Position numbers and translations under genes: made by a program. The notes under the pieces are model-generated. The model worked only from the letters and a program-made list of their open reading frames with translations, did no database searches and was not told the DNA's origin. A DNA stretch of 64,000 nt from an uncultured Bacteroidales bacterium (GTDB taxonomy: Bacteria > Bacteroidota > Bacteroidia > Bacteroidales > UBA932): the NCBI GenBank assembly GCA_944326235.1, contig CALVDH010000003.1:60126-124125 (forward strand), read 5' to 3'. Below are positions 9,125 through 15,280 of the stretch, one piece after another. Numbering within the stretch: position 1 is the first letter of the stretch; each line of letters starts with the position of its first letter.

Positions 9125-9832
9125 ATGTCACGTTTAGGAAATAAGACAGTGCAGATGCCGGCAGTTGAGCATGTCGGATGTGTTGGCGATGCAGTGGATT
9201 TTTTCTATGTGGAAAAGCATAGGAAAAACAGGGATTTTTATATAAATTTGCAGAATATGCAAGTTGAGATGACAAAGGACGATGTTCAGACTATTAAAGC
9301 TGTACTGCTGTATATCATAAAGAACAGCCGCGATGACAGGCGTGATGTATACAGTATTGTCAAGACTGCGTATTATGCTCAGCAGTTGCATTTTGTCCAC
9401 TGGGCTCTGCCTATTTTTAATGATAGGATAGCGGCGCTTCCTTTTGGTCCGGTACCGTCGAATCTATATAACATACTGCGGCTCTCGCGGGGAGAGGAGA
9501 ATGAGCGCAGATTTCTTCGACAGGAGGGACTGGACGCAATTTCCGATGCGATTGGTTTCGACAGCGAGTCATTCTATGTCAAGGAAGAACCGGATCTTAA
9601 TTATCTTTCAGAGTCAAATATAGAATGTCTTAATGAGGCTATCCAAAAAGTGGCATTCATGAATTTTGACAATATAGTGAAGGATACCCACGGAATAGAA
9701 TGGCGGCGGGCCTATTACGAAAGTCCCAATAAGATAATGGATAATCTGAATATTGCGAGGGAGGGTGGAGCTGCCGAAGATGTTGTGGAATATCTTCAGG
9801 ATGCTCTTGAGTGGAAGAGGAGTCTGTCATGA
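9125..9832 (+). CDS. panA: Panacea (SocA-like, DUF4065) domain antitoxin
   Basis: A 235-residue protein whose middle (about residues 75-190) matches the Panacea/SocA-like domain: YSIVKTAYYAQQLH, then ALPFGPVPSNLYNIL. Established work on Panacea proteins describes a promiscuous antitoxin domain paired with many unrelated toxins. The N-terminal 70 residues, PAVEHVGCVGDAVDFFY onward, are an added region of unknown role. Its stop overlaps the start of a small partner gene by four bases (ATGA), the standard antitoxin-toxin layout. Base composition is more AT-rich than in the surrounding polysaccharide genes, which suggests insertion of the pair into the locus. Confidence 0.85.
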   Translation: MSRLGNKTVQMPAVEHVGCVGDAVDFFYVEKHRKNRDFYINLQNMQVEMTKDDVQTIKAVLLYIIKNSRDDRRDVYSIVKTAYYAQQLHFVHWALPIFNDRIAALPFGPVPSNLYNILRLSRGEENERRFLRQEGLDAISDAIGFDSESFYVKEEPDLNYLSESNIECLNEAIQKVAFMNFDNIVKDTHGIEWRRAYYESPNKIMDNLNIAREGGAAEDVVEYLQDALEWKRSLS

Positions 9833-10251
9833 ACAAGGTCGAGTTAGGGAGTGTATTCAAGATGGTCCTGACACTTGATGAGGGAGTGAAACCAAAGCAT
9901 CCAGGTGATTCGGACAGAACAAAGTACTTTGTTGTTTTAGGTTCTGATGATGAAGGGGTTGTGGTTGGAGCAGTGTTGATAAATTCTCAAATTAATCCCA
10001 GGTTATTTTCCATTATAGGACCATATCAGCATCTTGTTAAAAGCCTGGATTATCCATTTTTATCAAAGCCTGAGAGTTATATCGATTGCTACAATATTAA
10101 GGAAATTAAACTGGAACGTATTTTTAAAGAATCCGTTTTCATAGGAAAGTTGAAAGATGATGATATATCAGCAATACTGTCCTTAGCTGTGTCATCACCT
10201 GCAAATAAGAAGGCTGTCTTAAGCAGATATCATCTGATTGATAAAAGATAA
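9829..10251 (+). CDS. Putative toxin of the Panacea pair (possible PemK/MazF-like SH3 fold)
   Basis: A 140-residue protein starting at ATG 9829, four bases inside the antitoxin gene. The N-terminus GSVFKMVLTLDEGVKPKHPG, then RTKYFVVLGSDDEG and VGAVLINSQIN, follow the strand pattern of PemK/MazF-like endoribonucleases (a G-x-hydrophobic start, an early P-x-K loop and a hydrophobic strand near residue 30). The catalytic residues of that family cannot be assigned with certainty. Function as a toxin is inferred from the Panacea partner, the order and the translational overlap. A hairpin with a T-run follows directly after its stop. Any other small toxin fold is possible. Confidence 0.6.
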   Translation: MNKVELGSVFKMVLTLDEGVKPKHPGDSDRTKYFVVLGSDDEGVVVGAVLINSQINPRLFSIIGPYQHLVKSLDYPFLSKPESYIDCYNIKEIKLERIFKESVFIGKLKDDDISAILSLAVSSPANKKAVLSRYHLIDKR

Positions 10252-10278
10252 ACGGCCAACAGCCTGTTGGCCGTTTTC
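10251..10278 (+). terminator. Perfect hairpin with T-run after the toxin gene
   Basis: A 12-base stem AACGGCCAACAG (10251-10262) pairs perfectly with 10264-10275 across a one-base centre and runs into TTTTC. It begins at the last base of the toxin stop codon and ends 22 bases before the ATG of the initiating glycosyltransferase gene. This is the form of an intrinsic terminator, although the loop must open to three or more bases in RNA and the T-run is short. Confidence 0.65.
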
Positions 10279-10299
10279 AAATCATTAAAGACATATAAT

Positions 10300-11283
10300 A
10301 TGACTTGGTGGATAACGTACCCCGCTATCCTGGCTCTGCTCGTAGTGGCGGAGCTTTTTTATTTTAGGGTGGCGGACAGGCTGAATATTATTGACAAGCC
10401 TAATCTCAGGAGTTCGCATACCCGTATCACGCTGAGGGGAGGGGGTATCATATTTCTTGTGGGGGCGTGGCTCTATGCTGCGTTCTTCGGACTGCATTAT
10501 CCGTGGTTCATGGCGGGACTGACGGCGATATGTGCAGTGAGTTTTGCGGATGACGTGCGTCAGGTGCCCAATGTGTGGCGGCTGCTGGTGCAGTTCGCGG
10601 CGATGATGCTGATGTTCGTGGACCTGGGCTTTATCAGCGGAGAACTTTGGTGGGCGGTCATCCCGGCGCTGATAGTCTGCGTGGGCATCATCAATGCGTA
10701 CAACTTCATGGACGGGATCAACGGCATCACCGGTGCGTACTCGCTGGCTGTTCTGATACCTCTGGCTGTGCTCAACCGCCGTTACGAGTTCGTCGACCCT
10801 GCGCTGATATACGTTGCGGCACTGTCAGTGCTGGTATTCTGTCTCTTCAATTTCCGGAAACGGGCCAGGTGCTTTGCAGGTGACGTCGGTTCCGTGGGCA
10901 TCGCCTTCATCATCCTTTTCGCCCTGGGCCGCCTGATCACAGCCACCGGAGATATTCAGTATCTGCTGCTGCTCGGGGTCTATGGTGTGGATACCGTCCT
11001 GACCATCATCCACCGCATCCTTCTGCACGAGCATCTGGGCGAGGCGCACCGCAAGCACGCCTACCAGCTGATGGCCAACGAACTGCATATTCCGCACACT
11101 GCGGTTTCCGCCCTTTATTTCGTCCTGCAGCTGATAGTCTCGGGCGGCTTGCTTGCCGTACCGGACAGCCTGCAGTGGCCTTACACGGTGGCAGTGCTGA
11201 TTGTCCTCGCTCTGGCATACCTCTTGTTTATGAGAAAATATTACCATCTGCACGCAGAATATCTAAACAGCCTGAAATCATGA
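10300..11283 (+). CDS. WecA/WbpL-type polyprenyl-phosphate sugar-1-phosphate transferase
   Basis: An integral membrane enzyme of the MraY/WecA family that moves a sugar 1-phosphate (probably a 6-deoxy-HexNAc or GlcNAc) to undecaprenyl phosphate, the first step of repeat-unit assembly. About ten membrane segments alternate with the conserved cytoplasmic loops: KPNLRSSHTRITLRGGG, FADDVRQVP, AYNFMDGINGITG (Asp catalytic region), FAGDVGSVG and LHEHLGEAHRKHAYQ. ATG 10300 is chosen because it follows the terminator-like hairpin and gives a normal N-terminus; an upstream TTG at 10267 lies inside the hairpin. It overlaps wbuC by four bases. Confidence 0.9.
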   Translation: MTWWITYPAILALLVVAELFYFRVADRLNIIDKPNLRSSHTRITLRGGGIIFLVGAWLYAAFFGLHYPWFMAGLTAICAVSFADDVRQVPNVWRLLVQFAAMMLMFVDLGFISGELWWAVIPALIVCVGIINAYNFMDGINGITGAYSLAVLIPLAVLNRRYEFVDPALIYVAALSVLVFCLFNFRKRARCFAGDVGSVGIAFIILFALGRLITATGDIQYLLLLGVYGVDTVLTIIHRILLHEHLGEAHRKHAYQLMANELHIPHTAVSALYFVLQLIVSGGLLAVPDSLQWPYTVAVLIVLALAYLLFMRKYYHLHAEYLNSLKS

Positions 11284-11669
11284 TACTCGACGACACACTT
11301 CTCGATGACCTGGAAACCAGGGCCAGGCAGAGTCCCCGCCTGAGGATGAACCTGAACCTTCATGACTCTCTGGAGGCCAAGGCCCAGCGCCTGCTCAACG
11401 CCCTGGAGCCGGGTACCGCCATCCCGATTCACCGGCACCGCCATACGTCCGAGACCTACGCCATTCTCCGCGGCCGCATGTTCGTGGTCTTCTATGACAG
11501 CATGGGAGGTGCCGTGGAGCGCATTCTTCTGGATCCCAAGGCAGGGAAATACGGAGTCCACATACCCGCCGGTCAGTGGCATGCGGTGGAAGTCATCGAG
11601 CCGTCGGTCATCCTGGAAGTGAAGGACGGCCCTTATATCCCCCTGCAGCCCGAGGATACCCTCGACTGA
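11280..11669 (+). CDS. wbuC: WbuC-family cupin metalloprotein
   Basis: A 129-residue single-domain cupin with the metal-binding pattern PIHRHRHTSETYAILRGRM (two or three His and a Glu) near residue 43 and a second half GVHIPAGQWHAVE with the last His near residue 102. WbuC-type proteins occur at the end of FucNAc-containing O-antigen clusters such as E. coli O26, but their reaction is not established. The ATG overlaps the preceding stop (ATGA), so it is translated with the initiating transferase. A strong terminator follows 30 bases downstream and closes the polysaccharide locus. Confidence 0.85.
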   Translation: MILDDTLLDDLETRARQSPRLRMNLNLHDSLEAKAQRLLNALEPGTAIPIHRHRHTSETYAILRGRMFVVFYDSMGGAVERILLDPKAGKYGVHIPAGQWHAVEVIEPSVILEVKDGPYIPLQPEDTLD

Positions 11670-11701
11670 CCGCCCGCTCGGACAGCTCATCGGCAGTTTA
11701 T

Positions 11702-11743
11702 CCCGCCGGCTCTCATCCCGAAAATGAGGCCGGCGGGATTTTT
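11702..11743 (+). terminator. Intrinsic terminator closing the polysaccharide locus
   Basis: The GC-rich stem CCCGCCGGC plus CTCAT (11702-11716) pairs with ATGAGGCCGGCGGG (11724-11737), with one bulged T and a short loop, and is followed by ATTTTT. It lies 33 bases after the wbuC stop. Confidence 0.85.
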
Positions 11744-11762
11744 ATTTGTGGGAATATATGAT

Positions 11763-11770
11763 TAACTTTG
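11763..11770 (+). promoter_or_regulatory. Bacteroidetes -7 box of the Ntn-hydrolase gene
   Basis: TAACTTTG matches TAnnTTTG exactly and lies 39 bases before the start codon. A TTTG at 11745-11748 is only 14 bases upstream, shorter than the usual 19-21. Confidence 0.5.
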
Positions 11771-11809
11771 CTTGGATGAAATAGAACAATGTATTAAAAC
11801 AAAAGCAAT

Positions 11810-12904
11810 ATGAACATCTCAGTAATTCTCAGGCGGGCGGCGGCTGCAGCGGCGGCACTGACCTGCGCATTGTTTTCGGATCTTTCAGCCTGTACGGGCA
11901 TATCCTTTATGGCCAAGGACGGCAGCTATGTACTGGCGCGGACGGCGGAGTGGGGCGGGTCCGACCTGCAGAGCCGCTATGTGGTGGTGCCGCGCGGGTT
12001 CAGGCATACGGCCCTGACTTCTACCGGCGGTACCGGGCTTATATTCAACGGCAAATACGGCTATGTCGGGGTGGCTGCGAGTCAGGACCAGTTCGTCCTC
12101 GAGGGGCTGAACGAGAAGGGGCTCTCGGCAGGGCTTTTCTTCTTCCCCGGCTACGGGCAGTATCCTCAGTATGATTCTACGGAGGTGGACCGTACGGTGC
12201 CGGACATGCAGGTGGTCAGCTGGATACTGGCCAGCTTCAGTACGGTGCAGGAGGTCATCGACCACTTCGACGAGATCATCGTGACCAAGCTCTTCCCCGA
12301 GGCCCAGACCTCGCACTGGAGGGTGGGGGAGCCGTCGGGACGGCAGATAGTGATAGAAATCGTCGACGGTAAGGCCAATTTCTATGAGAACAAAATCGGT
12401 GTGCTGACCAACGCTCCCGATTTCCCCTGGCACGTGAAGAATCTGAACAATTACGTCAACTTAGCTTTCGGCGAGGCTGACGGCAACGCTTTCTCGGCCT
12501 GGCCCGAGGTGCGCCGCTTCGGAGCCGGTACCGGCATGATCGGCCTTCCGGGGGACGTGACCCCTCCTTCGCGCTTCATCCGCGCCGCCTACTATCAGGC
12601 TACAGCTCCCCAGTATCCGACCGGAGCCGAGACTGTCATGTCCTGCTTCCTGATTCTGAACAATTTCGATATCCCTATCGGAGTCGAGCGGCAGAAGGGC
12701 CAGGCCCCGACCGACATCCCCGGAGCCACCCAGTTTACGACGGCGGTCGATACCAAAGGTCTGAAAATGTACTGGCGCACCTGCTGGAACAGCACCATCC
12801 GCTGCATCGACCTTACATCCATCGACTTCGCCAAAGTGAAATACACAGTCTCCCCGCTTGACAAGGTCCGTCAGCAGAGCGTGGAGATGATTACAGTCCG
12901 ATAA
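11810..12904 (+). CDS. Linear amide C-N hydrolase (bile-salt-hydrolase/penicillin V acylase family)
   Basis: A 364-residue exported Ntn hydrolase of the choloylglycine hydrolase family, which cleaves linear amide bonds such as those in conjugated bile acids or N-acyl compounds. An N-terminal signal peptide (residues 1-27, Ala-rich core) runs directly into CTGISFMAKDG, so signal cleavage would expose Cys28 as the catalytic N-terminal nucleophile. VLARTAEWG near residue 43 follows the family's R-x-x-[DE]W pattern, and a late NSTIRCIDL holds the expected Asn/Arg region. It is monocistronic between a -7 box and a convergent maf gene, which it overlaps by 14 bases. Bile salts, penicillin V and quorum-signal lactones are all possible substrates. 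Confidence 0.85.
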   Translation: MNISVILRRAAAAAAALTCALFSDLSACTGISFMAKDGSYVLARTAEWGGSDLQSRYVVVPRGFRHTALTSTGGTGLIFNGKYGYVGVAASQDQFVLEGLNEKGLSAGLFFFPGYGQYPQYDSTEVDRTVPDMQVVSWILASFSTVQEVIDHFDEIIVTKLFPEAQTSHWRVGEPSGRQIVIEIVDGKANFYENKIGVLTNAPDFPWHVKNLNNYVNLAFGEADGNAFSAWPEVRRFGAGTGMIGLPGDVTPPSRFIRAAYYQATAPQYPTGAETVMSCFLILNNFDIPIGVERQKGQAPTDIPGATQFTTAVDTKGLKMYWRTCWNSTIRCIDLTSIDFAKVKYTVSPLDKVRQQSVEMITVR

Positions 12905-13487
12905 ATTCGCCCAGAGCAGTGTACAGCCTCTGTACAGGGAGTCCTACGATGTTGAAGTAGGAGCCGCGAATGGAGGTTATTCCTATGTAGCCGATCCATT
13001 CCTGGATGCCGTAGCTGCCGGCTTTGTCGAAGGGGCGGAAGCGGTCGATGTAGTAGGATATCTCCTCTTCGGTCAGGGTCTTGAACTCCACTTCCGAGGT
13101 GCAGGAAAATACGTGGCGCCGCTCAGTGTCGCGCAGGCAGACGCTGGTGACCACGCGGTGGGTGCGGCCGGAGAGTTCCCGGAGCATCCGGGCTGCATCG
13201 TCGCGGCCGGCGGGCTTTCCGAGGATGTCCTCCCCGCAGATGACGACGGTGTCGGCGGTGATGAGGATCTCGTCGGGCTTCAGGGGACGGTGGAATCCTT
13301 CGGATTTCGAAACGGCCAGGGCCGACGGTATCTCGTCCGGCTGTAAGTCGGGGGAATAGGTTTCGGGCGCACCGGGTGTGGCCTCTACTGTAAATTCCAG
13401 GCCGAGTCCGGCAAGGAGCTCTCTCCGGCGGGGAGAGGCCGAGCCGAGTACTATGCGGCGGTCTTTGAGGGCTTCGTGAAGCAGCAT
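12891..13487 (-). CDS. maf: Maf-family nucleoside triphosphate pyrophosphatase
   Basis: A 198-residue cytoplasmic Maf/ITPase-fold house-cleaning enzyme that hydrolyses non-canonical nucleotides (dTTP/UTP or modified pyrimidine triphosphates) to monophosphates. Diagnostic signatures are VLGSASPRRRELLAGLG near the N-terminus, ITADTVVICGEDILGKP near residue 75 and the late KAGSYGIQ with its conserved Lys and Gly. The start at 13487 (MLLHEAL) is chosen over an upstream in-frame ATG that would extend into the preceding gene. It is the last gene of a leftward operon with kdsC, a DUF2520 protein and a DUF3467 protein. Confidence 0.93.
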   Translation of the reverse strand: MLLHEALKDRRIVLGSASPRRRELLAGLGLEFTVEATPGAPETYSPDLQPDEIPSALAVSKSEGFHRPLKPDEILITADTVVICGEDILGKPAGRDDAARMLRELSGRTHRVVTSVCLRDTERRHVFSCTSEVEFKTLTEEEISYYIDRFRPFDKAGSYGIQEWIGYIGITSIRGSYFNIVGLPVQRLYTALGEFIGL

Positions 13488-13500
13488 GGCAGTCAGTGGC

Positions 13501-14043
13501 TTAGAAGGTTTTGGCAAATACGCCGGTGTCCAGGTTCCAGTCTTCATGGACTTTCAGCACCTGTTCGATAAGGTCCCGTACAAATGCCTTGCCGCCCGGA
13601 CGCAGGGACACGTAGTCGCACACGTCCTTGACCTCGGGCACGGCGTCGGCGGGGGCTACGGCCAGTCCGGCCATCCTCAGCACCGGGATGTCGGGCATGT
13701 CGTCCCCGGCGAAGGCTACTTCCTCAGGCTTGAGGCCGTGTCTGGAGCAGAAATCCAGAAAGTCGGGCACCTTGTCCCGGGATTTCTGGTAGATGTCCTC
13801 TTCCTTGACGCCCAGGCCTTTGAAACGATGTACGATGCTCTGGGACACGCCTCCGGTGATGATGGCCACCGGATATCCTTTCATGGAGCACATTCTCAAG
13901 GCAAATCCGTCCTTGGAGTCGAAGGTCCTCAGCAGGTCTCCGTCTGGTGTGGAGATGATGGAGCCGTCGGTCAGCACTCCGTCCACATCGAAGGCGAAGG
14001 CGCGGATGCCGTGCAGCTTGACTTTATAGTTGTAGTTGGGCAT
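13501..14043 (-). CDS. kdsC: KdsC-type 3-deoxy-D-manno-octulosonate 8-phosphate phosphatase
   Basis: A 180-residue HAD phosphatase of the capless C0 type that removes phosphate from KDO-8-P in KDO and lipid A core synthesis. HAD motif I, FAFDVDGVLTDGS, is near residue 17, with the two catalytic Asp. Motif II is IITGG near residue 60, Lys of motif III is in the KSRDKVPDF stretch, and motif IV is FAGDDMPDIPVL near residue 112. The length fits the tetrameric KdsC family. It lies three bases after the DUF2520 gene and 13 bases before maf in a tight operon. A related phosphatase of nonulosonate synthesis is possible but less likely. Confidence 0.9.
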   Translation of the reverse strand: MPNYNYKVKLHGIRAFAFDVDGVLTDGSIISTPDGDLLRTFDSKDGFALRMCSMKGYPVAIITGGVSQSIVHRFKGLGVKEEDIYQKSRDKVPDFLDFCSRHGLKPEEVAFAGDDMPDIPVLRMAGLAVAPADAVPEVKDVCDYVSLRPGGKAFVRDLIEQVLKVHEDWNLDTGVFAKTF

Positions 14044-14046
14044 GGT

Positions 14047-14871
14047 TTATCTGTCTTCAGGGTGATATTTTTTCAGAATCTTGTCGGTCAGGAGGCGGTA
14101 TATCTCTTCCTGTTCGGTGAGCCCCATCTTCTGCAGGACTTCCAGATGCTTGTGTATCGTCTCCATATCCCCTCTGCGGGCGGGGCCTGTGAGGGTGGAG
14201 GCGGGGGTATGCAGGAATGCGTTGCGCACGGCCTCGATGGTGGAGGGAATCAGCAGGGGGTGGTCATGCTGGACAATGGGGAAGGCCAGGCCGAGGAGGT
14301 AGTTGACGAAATTGGTGGTGAATACCGCAGCCACATGCATCCTAAGCCTCTCTTCGGAAGAATAAAAATAGTGTTCTCCGCCCAGGTCATCGGCTATCCT
14401 GTCCAGGACCGTCCGCAGTTCTCCGGTGGTCGCCTCCAGAAGGAGGGGGACGTCGCGGAACTCCACGTTCTTGTTGCGGCTGAGCGTCATCAGGGGATAC
14501 ATCACTCCGCAGGCGCAGCCCAGATCCGCGAGGGGCTGCAGGACGGAGAGGGGAGTGGCTCCGGATGTATGGACCACTGCCGGGAGAGGATTGTCCATGA
14601 GGGGAGAGAATGCCTCCGCTATGTCCGCCACTACCTGAGGGATGGCGTCGTCCGTCACGGCGATGACCAGCAGGGATGCCGTCCTGAGGTCCTGTATGCT
14701 CGCCGCAGCCTGAGTGCCCGAGCCATTGGCCCTGAGGGCCTTGACCAGGCGGTCGCGGCTTTTGGCGGTACGGCTGTAGACAGCACTGATATTGTACCCC
14801 TTCTCCTGCATGGCCAGAGCGAAGCGGAAGGCTACGTTGCCGGCGCCGAAGAAAGCTGTGTCGGGCTTCAT
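14047..14871 (-). CDS. DUF2520/Rossmann-like NAD(P)-binding protein
   Basis: A 274-residue protein of the DUF2520 type, related to ProC and NADP-dependent oxidoreductases of the 6-phosphogluconate dehydrogenase-like fold. The N-terminus shows the cofactor motif FFGAGNVAFRFALAM. VIAVTDDAIPQV is near residue 70, HTSGATPLSVL near residue 100, and a helical dimer domain follows from residue 150. The substrate is not known for the family. It sits between DUF3467 and kdsC with three-base gaps on both sides, a grouping common in Bacteroidales, so it probably works in the same physiological process, though none is proven. Confidence 0.85.
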   Translation of the reverse strand: MKPDTAFFGAGNVAFRFALAMQEKGYNISAVYSRTAKSRDRLVKALRANGSGTQAAASIQDLRTASLLVIAVTDDAIPQVVADIAEAFSPLMDNPLPAVVHTSGATPLSVLQPLADLGCACGVMYPLMTLSRNKNVEFRDVPLLLEATTGELRTVLDRIADDLGGEHYFYSSEERLRMHVAAVFTTNFVNYLLGLAFPIVQHDHPLLIPSTIEAVRNAFLHTPASTLTGPARRGDMETIHKHLEVLQKMGLTEQEEIYRLLTDKILKKYHPEDR

Positions 14872-14874
14872 CGG

Positions 14875-15201
14875 CTAGGCCTCGGGGGTGTTGTTGGGGT
14901 TGAATCCGAAGGGGATGGTGTTCTTGGGCAGACCCGGGGTGCCGAGGGAGATCTCTCCGTGCTGGCTCTCGTACTTGCCGATATTGTCCCTGAGGGCGAG
15001 GAGCAGTCTCTTGGCGTGTTCCGGAGTCATGATGATGCGGCTGACTACCTGGGCTTTGGGGTATCCGGGCAGGACGCGGGCGAAGTCAAATATGAATTCA
15101 CTGTTGGAGTGTGTGATGAGGGCGAGGTTGGAGTAGTTGCCGGCGGCGGTCTCCTTGGTGATTTCTATGCCGAGTTCTTTCTTCTGGGGCTGATTGTCCA
15201 T
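14875..15201 (-). CDS. DUF3467 family protein
   Basis: A small 108-residue acidic protein of the DUF3467 family: ELGIEITKETAAGNYSNLAL, then NSEFIFDFARVLPG and RIIMTPEHAKRLLLALRDNI, the usual family core. It has no signal peptide or membrane segment, so it is cytoplasmic. It is the first gene of the leftward operon with DUF2520, kdsC and maf, and is divergent from valS. The family has no established function; the pattern of short beta strands followed by one helix suggests a small binding protein. Confidence 0.85.
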   Translation of the reverse strand: MDNQPQKKELGIEITKETAAGNYSNLALITHSNSEFIFDFARVLPGYPKAQVVSRIIMTPEHAKRLLLALRDNIGKYESQHGEISLGTPGLPKNTIPFGFNPNNTPEA

Positions 15202-15232
15202 ATCTTGTCAAATTATGTTGTGAAACGTCCCG

Positions 15233-15240
15233 CAAATCTA
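15233..15240 (-). promoter_or_regulatory. -7 box of the DUF3467-maf operon
   Basis: On the minus strand this reads TAGATTTG, matching TAnnTTTG, about 30 bases before the DUF3467 start at 15201. No -33 TTTG is evident at the right distance. Confidence 0.45.
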
Positions 15241-15252
15241 CACAAATCTTCT

Positions 15253-15260
15253 TATATTTG
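15253..15260 (+). promoter_or_regulatory. -7 box of the valS operon
   Basis: TATATTTG is a perfect TAnnTTTG match 20 bases before the valS ATG, back to back with the leftward promoter at 15233. Confidence 0.6.
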
Positions 15261-15280
15261 CGGGTTAATTTGAAAGAAAT

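Noticed and set aside
13486..15273. A 595-codon open frame on the plus strand
   Set aside because: It lies opposite four well-supported genes (maf, kdsC, DUF2520, DUF3467), has low-complexity Gly/Val/His-rich content and no domain. It is a composition shadow of GC-rich codons.
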